A program made the position numbers and the translations under genes. From Lophium mytilinum (Eukaryota; Ascomycota; Dothideomycetes; Mytilinidiales; Mytilinidiaceae), in the NCBI GenBank assembly GCA_010093605.1, contig MU004186.1, positions 2,026,616 through 2,090,615 on the forward strand: a stretch of 64,000 nucleotides of DNA, written 5' to 3'. Under the pieces are notes generated by a model. The model saw only the letters and a list, made by a program, of their open reading frames with translations. It was not told the DNA's origin and did no database searches. Shown here piece after piece: positions 1-13,200 of this stretch (position 1 is its first letter; every line of letters begins with the position of its first letter).

Positions 1-214
1 ATCCCTTTAGGAGTATCCAAAACTCGGCCAAGATCAATTGAGCTTTGGTCTTGTCTTCGTCCTCCAGCTCATACGTCTCGCCATCCTCAGCTTCATCGTC
101 GGGCTTGGGTAGCAAAGCTGAGTGCTCGTCCGGCTCATCCGAGGATTTGTTAGATTTCCTGAGGAAATTGGGTAGCCATGATTTGGCGCTCGATAAATTA
201 TCTTGACTGTCCAT
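1..214 (-). CDS. Probable MATE-family transporter, N-terminal fragment cut by the window edge
   Basis: An ATG at 214 (minus) opens 71 codons that run off the window. The fragment is a hydrophilic, acidic cytosolic N-terminus with an acidic dileucine-like stretch (HSALLPK), ending in AEFWILLKG. That ending resembles the entry into the first membrane segment of fungal MATE (multidrug and toxic compound extrusion) proteins. MATE proteins are cation-coupled exporters, usually of the vacuole or plasma membrane. The call rests on about 15 residues only, so another polytopic transporter is possible. The gene is divergent from the MFS transporter at 1521-3402 and shares its 1.3-kb upstream region. 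Confidence 0.4.
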   Translation of the reverse strand, partial: MDSQDNLSSAKSWLPNFLRKSNKSSDEPDEHSALLPKPDDEAEDGETYELEDEDKTKAQLILAEFWILLKG

Positions 215-1520
215 CTTGGATCGGGTTGAAGGTGCTGTGAGTATTCAAGAAGGGCATGCAGAGACTAGGAGCTTATGGAAGAATGTTTGGCTGAGGAGAA
301 ACTGATGAGGTGATGAGACAACGAGGAAAAAGTGAAGGAACACAGAGGGTCGAACAAGGCATCTACGCCTGTATCACCCAGGCATCTATGTATAATCGAT
401 GGACAAATGAAGAGAATAGATAAAGAATCAAGGGACGCCGGGGAACACCACATACCAGCCACTCGGAAGCGCACCATGCTCCCATCGGTGACACAGTGGG
501 GATGAGTTGATGGCGTTATGAGATATGCAGGGCGCTCCGATTCAACTGACAACTCACGATCCAGAGAGGTCACTGAGTGGTTAATTGCACGTCGATGTCT
601 TATCTGCGTGCATTCTGGCTGCGTTCTGACGACGTGACTAAAGAGCTGAGCTAACTCTTACGTTTCTAGGCAGCTCTGTTCGAGGCCTCAGCAAACGCAA
701 GCTTGACGTGACGAGGCCGACTTCACAGCGTGCTGATTGGAGGCGCATGGCCTTGCGATAGATGAGAAGTCTACGAGCCAGCAATAGCCGGGGCGCGACG
801 CGAGAAGAGGAAGCTCGCGAGACGATACGGGGTGACAGTTGGCCCACGGTTGATGGCGTAGGACGCAGGACAGCTGGGGCACCCAATTCACAGAAATTTG
901 CCGAACCTTGGCAGCTCCCTGTAAGACTTCACGACCCCAGATGATAACCGCAGCTTGACACTTTGCTTTTGTCACCACCTGCCAAGATACAAGGCGCAAG
1001 GCGTCGCAGTCCGGCCTCCAACCGTAAGGCATACACCAGTTTGGGCACGCCGTCTGTTTTCATTTCGTCTCAATCTATGACGAGGTGCTGAAGCACCACA
1101 AAAGCAGCAAGTACGCTGACTATCAGCTTGGGATGTTTCTCTCATTCAAGCTCTCATAAAACTATATATCTTGCCAAAGCTATCAAGAATATGCCGAGGC
1201 ACCCTCAACGATGATGAGCACATGTGCCCAGACTTTAGACAATGCACTATACAGCTTTGACTGCATAGTGGTCCAGCCGCAGTGCCAGCATCTCGGCTCG
1301 GCTCATCGACGGGGGTAACGTTCCCTGCACGCAAATCTTCGATTAATGTTGCTGTCACAAATCAAGTCCCTATCGCAGCCTTGCTTTTCGCCTGCTATCA
1401 GCAAGCTGGTGTATCTCACTGCGATCTGTGTAGGCAGTCGACAAGGGGTGCTAGGCGTAATTGGAGTGGCGTCTCAGTCACAGCCCTTTAGACTTATACT
1501 CCTGTTTCCCCTTCGTTGCG
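215..1520. other. Intergenic region between two divergent transporter genes
   Basis: No supportable gene. Open frames here start at non-ATG codons and match no family I know. The region must hold the promoters of both flanking transporters. A 12-base match to the MITE terminal repeat (near 1218-1229) is too short to call an element. Confidence 0.6.
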
Positions 1521-3402
1521 ATGCAGGAGCAGACAATGGACGACCTGACTAATCACGAGAAACCCGATATGGACGAAAAACATGGAGTAGAGGAAGGAGG
1601 TTTAGAGCAAGGCGCCGCCACTGGAACCAATGACTTGCCCATGGTCATGAGAGATGGCATCAAGCTTCACCCACAGCCAACCAGCGATCCTCTCGACCCT
1701 CTGAACTGGGCCCGATGGCGCAAGAATTGCATCCTCGCTATTGTGATGGCACTGTATGTTACCTAATAGCCGCTTCGTATTGTGCACAGTTGACAGGGGC
1801 TAGGTACTTCATGTTTACGTACATCACAACCACAACTGTACCCTCGTTTCCGCAAATCCAGGAACAGTATGGCATCGACCTCGGCCAGGTCAATTGGACC
1901 GTTGCGATACCCGCTTTGGGACTTTCCGTGGGGCCTCTGTTCTGGTCCTCTCTCGCCGACATTTACGGACGCCGTATAATATTTATTATTGGCACAGTCA
2001 TCGCATTTGCGGCTACCATAGGCGCTGCGAAAGCTCAGGTAGGTCTATGAATCCCATTTCATTCTATTTTACTGTAGTAGTTGCATTTCCGCCAGTTCGT
2101 TGTATGAGTTCAGCCAGCCAGATGTATCTATCGGAAAGGTCACGTGCTTCACCCCAGGGCGAAACCACTCTCTCTTGCGCACAGGTTGAATTTTATCGAG
2201 ATAGAAGTCGTGCGCCAGCGAATCCCATTGTTGTGCCCTGCTAACTCTCGCAGGACTACCAAGGCTACATGGCCGCCCGGTTCTTCCAAGGCTTCGGCGT
2301 GAGCCCAGCCGCCACAGTCGGATTAGCCATCATCAACGACATATACTTTGAGTATCAGCGTGGCCTCAAAGTCGGTCTCTGGGTTCTAGCTATTGATATG
2401 GGATTAATCGTGGGCCCTCTAATCGGCGGCTTCATGGACCTCGTCGACCAATACTGGGTCAACTGGCTTACCGCGATCTTCTTTGCCGTCATCCTTGCCG
2501 CTGAAATCGCATTCTTGCCAGAGACACTATATCCCAGGAACCACATGCTCAGGGTAATGCCCTACACCGAAAACTCCGGAGTCGCCGATATCGAGAAGTC
2601 CGAACGCCGCGCCAGCATCGCTACAGACGAATCCCTCCCACGCACCAAGACGCTCACTTTCATCAACGTGAAGCCCGTGCCCGGCATGAAGCACCCAAAG
2701 CCGTGGGATTCCATCCTCCGCTTCGCCCTCACTTTCAAATACCTAACCGTCTTCGCCGCCGTATGGATCTTCTGCTTCGGATGGTACTGGTGGGTGCTCT
2801 CGGTCATCACCTTCATCCCATCCGCCTACATCCAATACTCGCCCCAAATCCAGGGGCTCCTCTTCATCGGCCTAATCCTAGGCACTCTCTTCTCCGAACT
2901 CTTCTTCTCCGGCCGCCTCAGCGACTGGCTAACCCTCAAACTCGCCAAACGCAACAACGGCATCCGCCTCCCAGAAATGCGTCTCTGGCTCGCGTACCCC
3001 GCGGCGCTGCTCTCCGCCATCGGGCTCATCCTCTGGGGCATCAGTATTGACAAAGCCTACCACTGGATCGTCGGGCAGATTGCATTTTTCTTATTCGCAG
3101 CCGGCATCCAGATGGGCAATACCGCCATCGCGAGCTACATCGTGGACTGCTACCCGCTGCAGTCCATGTCCGTAATCACGTTCTACTCTGTGATATTGAA
3201 TCTTTCTGCGTTTGTGAACCCGTTCTTTATCGCGCCGTGGGTGACAGCGCAGGGGTATACGTGGACGTTTGCGGTGCAGGGGATCATCACGTTCTGGTTC
3301 TGTGTGCCGGCGCTGGCGTGCGTGCACTACTTTGGGCCGAAGATGAGGCAGTGGAGTGGGATGCCTGGGTGGGTGAATCCGGAGTATGATACCATTGCTT
3401 AG
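1521..3402 (+). CDS. MFS transporter (DHA1-type drug/polyamine-like), 538 aa, three exons
   Basis: Exons 1521-1753, 1804-2038 and 2254-3402. The first intron (50 nt) must end at 1803, because the two nearer AG acceptors (1789, 1796) bring in a stop. The second intron is 215 nt, long for this window. The protein has a charged cytosolic N-terminus, the DPLDPLNWARWRK motif typical of fungal DHA1-like exporters before TM1, MFS motif A as SSLADIYGRR after TM2, and about 12 hydrophobic segments with a long cytosolic loop near the middle (about residues 270-315). Family members are proton antiporters in the plasma membrane that export drugs, polyamines or metabolites. The substrate cannot be read from sequence. 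An in-frame ATG at 1536 is an alternative start. Confidence 0.88.
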
Positions 3403-4246
3403 ATGGGGAGATAGAGGCGAGCCGGCGGGATCTGGTTTCGGGATATACATGGGTTCTACAAGCGATATAGATAGGTGATGTAATGGCCAATTCTTGAGCA
3501 TACTAGCAGTTATATCATGATTTGCTCTAGATCTTAAAGTTGTGACTTACCGTTTTAAGACGTTTAGTGTACATGCTTTACATCGTATTGGGAGAAGTGA
3601 ACAGGGTGACTATCACGACACAAGGCATGCATACAACGGCACGCGAGTAATCTAAACCCGTTCTCAGGGGTTAAAACTACAAACAACGCACCAGAACCAC
3701 CATAGAAATCCTCAATCAATGTCATAATCCCGTCTCACCCCACTGCCCGAGCCAGAAACAAGGGAACGACCTGCACTCGTCCCTCCCCTAGACCGAACGG
3801 CAGGAAGTCGAGATGAAAGGACCATTGAAAGGAAGAGAAGCAAAGAAAAGGAAAAAATCACAACCGCATCCGCAACCCTCTCCACGCCGATCCATAGCCC
3901 CTTTTTGCAAACCCATTGCATCTCTCTTCAATCCTCCATTCTCTCTTCTCCCTTCTCCACTCCCAGTTGTAGTTTACAACAAAACACAGGTGCCGCAATG
4001 AACGCCATGATCAATCTCGATCGAAAAAGGGGGGCAAGGTGTGTAGCAGGCGGAGTCCGCTCGAGGCCCCGAAGAGAGATAGGATATAGCGTCCCGCCCA
4101 GGAAATGCCGAAACTGAAAACAACCAAAGCCCATGGATGGCACGAGCCTTCGATATCTCTCCCGACGCCAGCCAATGCAACTGAAAATGAAAATAGACTA
4201 TCGTCAATTCCGTGGAAGAGTTTTGTGTTTGTACAACGAACGGCTT
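3403..4246. other. Convergent 3' intergenic region
   Basis: This lies between the stop codons of the MFS gene (+) and the Tom1 gene (-). It holds 3' UTR-like AT-rich sequence and small frames with no family resemblance. No RNA gene or mobile element is seen. Confidence 0.6.
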
Positions 4247-7200
4247 TTAGGCGAATCCGAAGTATTCGCTTCCAGCGGTCATAGCAGTGTAGAGTTGTTG
4301 CCGGAGAGCCTCGTACGTTTCGTACTCCGGTAGGTCGAGCTCTGCGTACTTTGTTAGTTTGCAGCTTTAGGAGAAGGATTGAGGTAAGACTTACGGTTGA
4401 AGCATGTGTGCGAGCTCGGCAACCTGTCCTTGCTGCCATAGTCGCGGTGAATGTTGAAGCGGCTGAAGCCATTCATGCCTTCAAGCTCCTTGAACCCGTT
4501 CAAAGGTACCTTGCTAGTTCCTGTAACGAACTGGAGAAGCTTGGCTCGCTCTTCTTTGTCAAAGGATCGCATTGCGCGCCAGAACCACTGGATCTGCGGT
4601 GAGGCGGCAGTGTAGTTGTGGTACTCGGTATTGTTCTTCCAGTCGTCAACATTAATGTCGGGCAGACCAGAAATAAGCAATTCAAGTTCTTGCTCGCTGA
4701 AGATGGAGATGAGTTCGGCCGGAACTATGTCATGGAAACCTAATCGTGCATGTTAGCAAACGTCTACTGCTTGAATCTCAGATAACGTACCCTTTAAGAA
4801 ATGCTCCAATTGCTCTTGCACGGAGCCTGTGAGGCGTTGTTCGGTGACAAGACGAACATATTCGTGCTTATTTTCTTCGGTTACCGGAATATTGCGGCCA
4901 TTTTCGATCAGGTCGACGGTTTGGACTTCGCCGAACTGGTCGATATCAAATGAGAAAGTCTCCGTAATTATGTCGGTGATGTCGTTTTCCAGCATCCAGA
5001 GCAGCGACTTGTAGTACTCAAGGTCTAGGGTCTCCATGTCTTTCAGGCTCACGGACTTGCCCAGAATCTTCTTGTAGACGGCCCTACTGAAATGGCAGTC
5101 AAGAACGCGACCTTCGTAGAGGGCCTTTCCGATGATGCGGCCAATAAACTTGAAGAACAACGCGTGCTCCGGGTTGATAGCGCTGAGACGATTCGGGTGG
5201 AATGTGGTGCGGTCCGAGGCCACAGGAACAAACAAGGCGTAGTCAGGATTGAACATCTGCCGTGAAAGCACTTGGAACCACTCTCGAGTGACTCCTCCAG
5301 CATCAACGCCTTCTTCCCCATGGAAGCGAATGCTCAGCTTTCCGTACTTCATCTCGTCGGCGCTCTTGTAGTAGAGAGATTTGAAGGAGTCGAGGAAGAC
5401 TTGATCACGTCGAACACCAAGCTGGAGCGCTGGATGCGAATGTCGAACCTCCGTGCCACGCGAATGGAGCCGACGATTGAAGTAATTACGCTTGTTGTCG
5501 AACTCGAGGACCTTGGAGTTTTTGACAAGAAGCGAGAAGGAGCCGCTCATGAGCTTGGGGTTTTGGCGGACAAGATCATTCAGTATTTTCCGATGGTCCT
5601 CTGTGAACGTGAAGAATAGGGTCTCCATCCTTGACTCTGGCGGTGGACTGGAGAGCGCAAAATCCTTCGCATGCATTTTGCCGAGAGGCGCATCCTTCAG
5701 CGTTGTGTTCTTGCACACAACCATCAGCACTTCTATCAAGGGCAAGAGTATTGTAGCAATGTTGAGCATGTTTCCTCGTCGGCGGATTGCTGCCAGACAC
5801 TCGCTGAGCTTGTTCCATAGTGGACCAAAAGTTGAGTTTTCATAGAGCGTAGTGAGGATATCATCTTTTTGAGACGACTCCAGTTCTGCCACATTGCTTG
5901 AAGAAGGTTTGTCCTGCATCTCTGCCCGCTTGGGATCGAAGAGATAGTCGAGAGCAGTCAAGACGCGGAGAAGCTTCGCCTGATCAGAGCTGGCAGGTGA
6001 GAAGTTTGATAGCGCCATCCCTTGAACATCGGTGGGCGATTCTGCCTTGGAAATTTGAGCGGTCAGGTCCTCGAGATCTCTAAGAATTGATCGGCCAAGG
6101 CTCTGTGCAATATCGATCAACTCCTTGCCAAATACCTCCTTAGCTCCGGGAATGGGTGACAAATTGTTGATGACGGAAAGCGTATCCTTGAATGTTTTGC
6201 TGCTGCACTCTCGGGCAGCCAGGATCTTAGCGACTAGTTGGAGGTTGTAATCGGGAACGTCTGGAGGCACAAGAGTCCGAGCCTTTTTAGCCTTGTCTTC
6301 CGTATCAGCTGCTCCAGCTACTGTTGCTTGAGGTTCAGATGCTGATGTTTCTCCTTCGCCAGCAGCCTGTACTTCTGGAAGACTGCTAGGCGCCGAAGTC
6401 ATCTCAGTGTCACCAGAGGTTCCAGTCTCGGGCTGAGTGGAAGTGGCAGCTTGGTCCGGTGTCGCTTGAGTTCCAGCTTCATTGTCGCCGTCTTTGTTCT
6501 CCTCGGCTGGCTTCTCCTTGTCCTTCTTTAGCAAGGCCTGGAGCGGTTGAGTGATACTGCACAAAAGAGTGGCCAATTGTTCCATGATGGTTGAGCTCTC
6601 GATGATCAGTTTTCGGTCTAGCAGACTGAGCAGAGCATTTAGAGGATATTTTGTTGCTTTGGTCTCCTTCGCCTTGCCTTTACGGTTTGCCCGACTCTTG
6701 AACCCAGCGGTCTCATGCTCCGACAGGAAGAAGTTCGAAATGTGTGGATTGGTGCCGGTCAAATATACCAGAGTGTTGAGGCACTGTTGGACAACCATGA
6801 GAGGGGACATCTCGGTGTTTGTCGGAAATTGGCCAGTCGAGGATCGCTTTAGCGGCTGCGGGGTCTTTTGCGAGGCGGGCTGCTTAGCACGAAGGGATAG
6901 TTGGGTGAAACTCCGCTCCACTGCGTTGACGTCTGCACTGCCATCTTGCAGAATCGAGAGGAGAATGCTGATGACTTCGGCGCGATTCTGTCGATTTTCG
7001 CAAACACTCTTGAGCACAGAGTTGAGGCTCTGTTTTGAGCTGCCAGTTTGGGGAATGAACATAAGTCGTAGCAGGGTGGCAACTCCAGCTTTGTCCAACA
7101 TTTGAACACAGGGCCGCGCCTTTCTCTTTTGACCTTGCTCGTCGACGTGTGCTCGATCAAGACCAAGGCCACGTGCGCGACGCATTTGAGTATTGAAGGC

Positions 7201-10200
7201 GTCAAGTTGGTTGAGTCGTCGATCACCCCCCAAGGCTCTAGCTTCAATTGCAAATTCGGCTGGTAGCTGGGCCAACATATCCTCATCTTGGTCCATGAGG
7301 ACTGCTTGTCGCAGGCCGGGTTCTAGAGAAGCAAGGAAGCTGGCAGTGTCCATGTCTTCTCCGCGAGCTGCAGCTGCACCGGCGGGTACGGTTCGGCGGC
7401 GCTGCTCTTCTCGTTCTCTCCGACGACGTTCCGCGGCTTCCTGCTGGAGAAGTTCCTCTCGGATGTCAGGCGGCAATGCTTCTAGGAATTCTCGACTAAT
7501 GTCAGTAGGTTCTTCGCCTGCGGCCGCGGCCTGTGAACGCTGCTCCTGGACTTGTTGCATCAGGACCTCCTCTCGGATGTCTTCGGGCAAGGCGTCTAGA
7601 TACTCCATATCAATACCCATGCCAGTTATGTCAAGCTCTCGGCCACGTATGGTTGTCGTGATCCGTGGCGTTGGTTCTGCTGGGCCTGCTTCAGCTACCT
7701 CGGCCGCAGGGACCGGCTGAGTTGCCTCTACACCCTCCATAGGTTGACCATCTACTGCAATTCCAGACGCTTGTTCAGCTTCTCCGACCTCGCCGGCAGG
7801 TTGTTCGGTAGTCTCGGCAGCAGCCGCAGCAGCAGCAGCCGCCGCCTCTTCCGCCTCTGCAGCTGCTTTTGCTTCGGCTTCAGCAGCTTCACGCTCTTCA
7901 CGCTCCTTCTTCTCTCTAGCTTCCTTCTCTTCCTTTTCTTTCTTCTGTTTCGCGGCTTGCTCTGCTGCCTCTTCCTTCAGTCGCTTCGCGGCTTCGAGGG
8001 CAGGCGGAACTAATAGTCGCAGGATCGAGTTGACTACCCGCTGGCTCCTATCTGCAACATTGTTGCCGAATATCATCCGAGCCTCCTCTTGCCAGCGCGT
8101 CATAGTGCCAGCGCGGATGAAAGAAATTGCAAGAGCAGGATCTTCCCGCGATGCTCGAGTGTGTTGGTCATGTGGACGACGCATGTTCCGCGCAAAGCCG
8201 GGATCGATAGGCGGCGGTAGCCCCATGGGCAAGTTTCCGATCGAGAGATGGAACGCACCGTTGTGATGATGCACGGTGCCTGAGTTCATGGCGTTGAGGA
8301 GGTTGCTAATGAAAGACACCGGGCTGTCGCCTCCGAAGATCCTGCCAGGACGGATGGGATCGATAGCGTGAACCCAATCACTCATGCTCTCGGGGCGAGG
8401 TCCGCCGAAATGACCGCCTGGTCCAGATCGACCTGCACGGGAAAGGAGAGGATTGACCCCATCATCGTTGCCGCGTGGAGCAGCTCCAGGCCTATGAGAT
8501 CGATATGTGGGCACTTGATCCTGTCAGTAAGTTGAACGGATAATGTAAGCAACGGACTACTAACCCATGATCCGGTCACCACCTCCAAACATCCAGGGAC
8601 TCAGGCGATGGGCATGGCCTCGTGGGGGGTGCGGAGTAGGCTCAAAGCCCCAGCCCACGTCGGGTACACCGTTGTCTTCGTCATCTAGATATGTTAACTG
8701 TTGTTCGAATACCAGCTCCGAATATGGATACGAACCTTCGCCTTCGGGGTTGTAGATGATGTCTTCATCGTCATACTCTTCCTCGTCGTCATCTTCATCT
8801 GTATGGTGTCAGCTTGTCCACATATCAACTAATAGCAAACACCACGAACCATCTTCATCTGGCATGTCCTCCTCCATGTACTCTTCTGCGGCCATCTCCA
8901 TTGCCATGTCGCCCTCGAGTTGGTCTATGAGGCCGGGGCCACCACGCTCTCCGATGACCTGAATGATCTGGTTAATAGAGGACTGGTGGTCGTGGTCAGC
9001 ATCGTCGTCTGGCCCAAGGAACCCGTCGTGATCATGATCCTCGTCCTCACTTGCCCAGTCGTCTTCTTCCCCGCCGCCAAGGCTGGCATTCTCGTCATCA
9101 CCAGTGATTTCTTCCATATCCTCGATATCGTCGTCGTCGTCGTGCTCATCGTCGTCTTCTGAACCGTCTTCGTCCTCGGTGAGATCGTCGTCGCCCTCTT
9201 CGCCTATGACGACCTCGACGTCCATAGGCATTTCACCAGAAAGTCCTTCCAAGGGGCCCATGCCGTCCATTTCTTCGTCTTCTTCGCTGATGACATCTTC
9301 GTCGTCGTCTGGGCCCATTTCTTCGTCATACTCCATATCGTCGGCGTACTGGTCATCGTAGATTTCGTCGTCGTCCTCATCATCGGAAGAATCGGATTCG
9401 GACTCCATGTTCTGTCCAGGCTCAAACATGCCGAGAGTAGAATTGCGGAAGAGGTCCGGGGTTTCTTCCCGATCTGCCTCGATATCGCTAACGTCCGATG
9501 CAGTTGATATCTCGTCCTCTTCCGTGTTTCCTGGCGTAGATGAGTCCTCGTAAAGAGTACTGAGTTCAACCGCTATCTCTGTTAGAAATTTGAGAGGCCG
9601 CAGTATGTACTTCACTACCCTCTTGGCGTTAGGGAAGTTGAGGTCGATGTCCGCGATAGACGACGTAAGCGTTGAGATGAAGTTCTTTTCATACATGATC
9701 TTGGCCAGTTGCTTCTGAGTTGGTGTGAGTGCACTGGCACTGCCGCCGTTATCGAGTCTCGAAAGGATCATCTTGGAAAAGATGTCAGAGATTGCAAGTA
9801 AGCGAGAGTACTTCATATCCAGTGCTTCATCCGATGTGCAAGCGTCTTTGAACGCTTTGATAGCATGCTCAAGCACAAATTTCCGAACGAAGAGAAGATC
9901 GGACTCGTCCTCAACGTAAGGCGAGAGCTGAAGAGCCTTTGTTATGCCATTCTCTCCGGTTTTGACGCAAAGAGCTACGACAACATTGATAGCGCAGGAC
10001 GAGGTTGCGGAACGCTTCTTGAACGCCAAGTCTTCTCCGTGGTTTAATGTTCCTACTGGAACCAAAGCATTGAGCAAGTAGTTTAGAACACCGGAGCGAG
10101 GTTTGGATGGTGTCATGGCGTGAGGATCAGCCTTGCGTGAGAAGTTGATAAATTCAATTTTCGTACGGTTGTAGCTTGCGAGAAGCTCTGTCAGGCACTG

Positions 10201-13200
10201 GAGAATGAAGCATCGGTAGATGTAGATGGGGTGCGCTTCAGCCTTGAATTCGGTCTTATCTGCCTTCTTCGGTTCAGTTACAGAGTTTGAAGTTGCTGGT
10301 GTAGATGAGCTCGATTCGCCATTTGTCATCTCCACGTCTGTGGTTGCCGGCTTCTTTGCTTTGTCGTCAGGAAATTGAACGGGTATCTCCTTGTCATCCA
10401 CATCCTTGTAAGTCAGCAACTCGCACAGCATGTAATGAATTACGCCGTCCGGATTTTCGACGACGGGAGGTTTCAGGTCCTGAGTTTTCGTCCTCTCTAA
10501 GCCATCTCCTGGCTTCACTTCAGTTGAGGGCTTGATCTTATCAGCGTCTGGAGGGGCATCAGAGCTCGCGGGGTTCTCATTATTTTCGGTGGAAGCAGGT
10601 CCAGCGTTGTCTGTAGTTGGAACGGCAGTCGCCTCCCTCTTTAAGGCCAATGTCTGTGGTCGCTGGTTGGGTTCGAATCGCTGAATCATGAGTTTCTCGT
10701 TCGTCACCTCCACGAAGATTTCAGGAGCGCGAAGGATCAGCTGGTACATCGACCTCACATAAGCTGTGGTATCTGATGTCCTCCGGTCCCGTGACTCGAA
10801 AGCTGACTGAATCTCGCTACGCATGACTTGGCGAATGATTGCTTCGTCCTCGATGATGTGTCGAAGGATCAACATAAAAGCGCTCCTAAGACCGTCATTT
10901 GTGATGCCGGCAAGTTGTCTGACCATGAGGAAGAGCCTCTGAATATTTCGCTTTTCACCAAGACGAATTGCGATCTTACGAGTCCGCGTGAGCATTGCCA
11001 GAACACGGGAAACTGACAACGCCAAAGACTCGTCTTTGCCTATCTGTGGCAATACCTGCATGATGGCATCAAACATCTGGTTCTTCTCGTCAAGAGTCAC
11101 AACGGGCTCGGGAAGTTTCACGATCGACGTGTCTTCCGACGGATTGTCGCTGCTGGGAGGCGTCCACTGTATTTGATGTGGCTGCGCGTCTTCGGCTAAA
11201 AGGCGCTCGATGATGAGAAGCACTTGGCCAATCCAGGGCGAAGATTCCTCCTTGGTATGAGAGGGTGGGATCTTGATGAACTCAAGCAGGATCGAGAAGC
11301 TATCTTTTAATTCTTCAACAGTGGCATCGTAGAAGTCCTTGTCTTGAAGCACAAGTGCGAGCAGATGGGCGGAGGCAGCAATCTTCTTGCCGTTGTCACG
11401 GAAGTCATCGCCGGTCTGCAGCGAGATAAGAGATTGCACCAGTGTAGATCCAATCTCACCACGCAATGCCGTCGGTTCCGTCGCCTTGGATACAGCGGCT
11501 GAAATCAAGTCAGACAGCTCGAAAGTAACGTTATCGTGAACGTTCAGTACATCCAGAGACCGGTCGATCAGGTTCTTTCTTAGCGTAGCGCGTTCGTTGT
11601 CCAGGTCGTCCACCGTGACGACTGAAACCGGCTTTGCATCCTCTCGACCGCTGAGTTTGAGGATGAGATATGGTCCATCCCATTCCGATCCAGTGACTGG
11701 GTGCAATTCCGCTGATTCTGTGATCGGGGTTACTTCAGCTGCCACTGGTGTTTCCTCAGAGGCGTCCGCTACATCTTCCATGGTTACAGAGTTTGTATCT
11801 GGGGCCTCAAAATCGACAGGCGTGCTAGAGTCATCCACGGGCTCCGGTACAACGACTTCAGCCCTCACAGGCGAAGATGAAGCTTCCTTCTTAACCTCAT
11901 AATAAGGCAATGGGTTTCGCGTAGTCCTAAGATCAGTGGCGTGGGCAACGCAGTATTCACGCGCCTTGGTAGCGTCATCAAAACAGCGATAGAGAGCCTC
12001 CGTAGCAAGTGTCTCTGTGTAGCCTAAGTCCTTCAACCGCTGTATACTCTCGGGACGCACTTTGTAAACCCTAAGAGGAATTTTGCTGCGCGTCGGAAGT
12101 TTGTCAGAGCGCTTGTAAGCCCCGTTTTCGGTCTCACCGTCGAGCACAGTCTTCAAGATTGCGACTAAAGTCTTCACAATAGAAGTTGTAGCCTTGTCCA
12201 TGAGATCGGAGTTCCAGATCTTCTGCACTGGTTTGATGACAGCTGCACGAAGTTCAACCACGAACTGATTAGATAAGAAGAAGTCAGGCTTATCTCGGTC
12301 CTTGTCTGGCCGTGATTGCATAGCTGAGGTTTGGGAAGCCTCGTTGATCAGCTTTGAGTTGATAATCTGCTGGTAAAATGCGAGAATGATCTTGACCCCC
12401 CCAAGGGATAGGTTAAGCGCTCCTTGCACGTCATCTTTGGGCTTGTCGTCGCCTTGTGTCGCTATGATAGAAGTAGCCTCATCGTAAAATGACTCAAGAA
12501 TGTCGCCCAGGGCAGCAAAACCCCCCTGGTTCTTGAAACACTGCAAAACAAGTGTCAAAGCCTGGGGATAGCCACGTTCCATGCCGGTGTCGATGAAGAG
12601 TTGAGAGACAGACGTCAGGATGACTATCCAGTAGGCGTAGCGATCCCTCGCGGACTCAGCGTTGGTTGGAACGTCGAAAAGCAACTGATCCATGCCTGCT
12701 TTGGCTAACTGATCTGCTACGATGACATGACCTTGCTTCGGATATGGTTCAATGCCTCGACGGAATAGGAGCAGCTTGCCGAGAGAGGAGAAAAAAGGTG
12801 TGATCGCTGTCGGTACACTGCTCAGAAGATATCGCAGGATTTGAGTATTCTTGAATTGTGCACCGTCTCGATCTCTACGGGGAGCCGCAGAGTCTGTCAT
12901 TCCTTCTGGGAGGTTGCTGTCGTTGGTCGATGCTATCTGGCTGTCGGCAACACCATTCGTAGTCTCGGCTGAGAAAGAGGGTGTGCGGTCATGCGATATA
13001 CGCAAGACGTCATCGGCCTCTTCTGTTCCAAACCCAGAGTTCTTGATACGTGTAGCCTTCTCCCAATCGGATGGCATCTGGTTTTGAAGCAAGATCTCCT
13101 CCCAGACACAACTCCTATGAAGCCGGCCGAGGCTCTCTATCAGGCGCGCGTACATATCAGCAAGGTTGACCTGGGAGAAGACATTGTTCGTAGAGCGATG

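Noticed and set aside
265-573. 102-codon minus frame near the MATE fragment
   Set aside because: GTG start, no domain, and it lies in the shared promoter region.
1210-1250. Possible fourth MITE remnant (GTGCCCAGACTT)
   Set aside because: Only 12 bases match the terminal repeat, and no interior similarity follows on either side.
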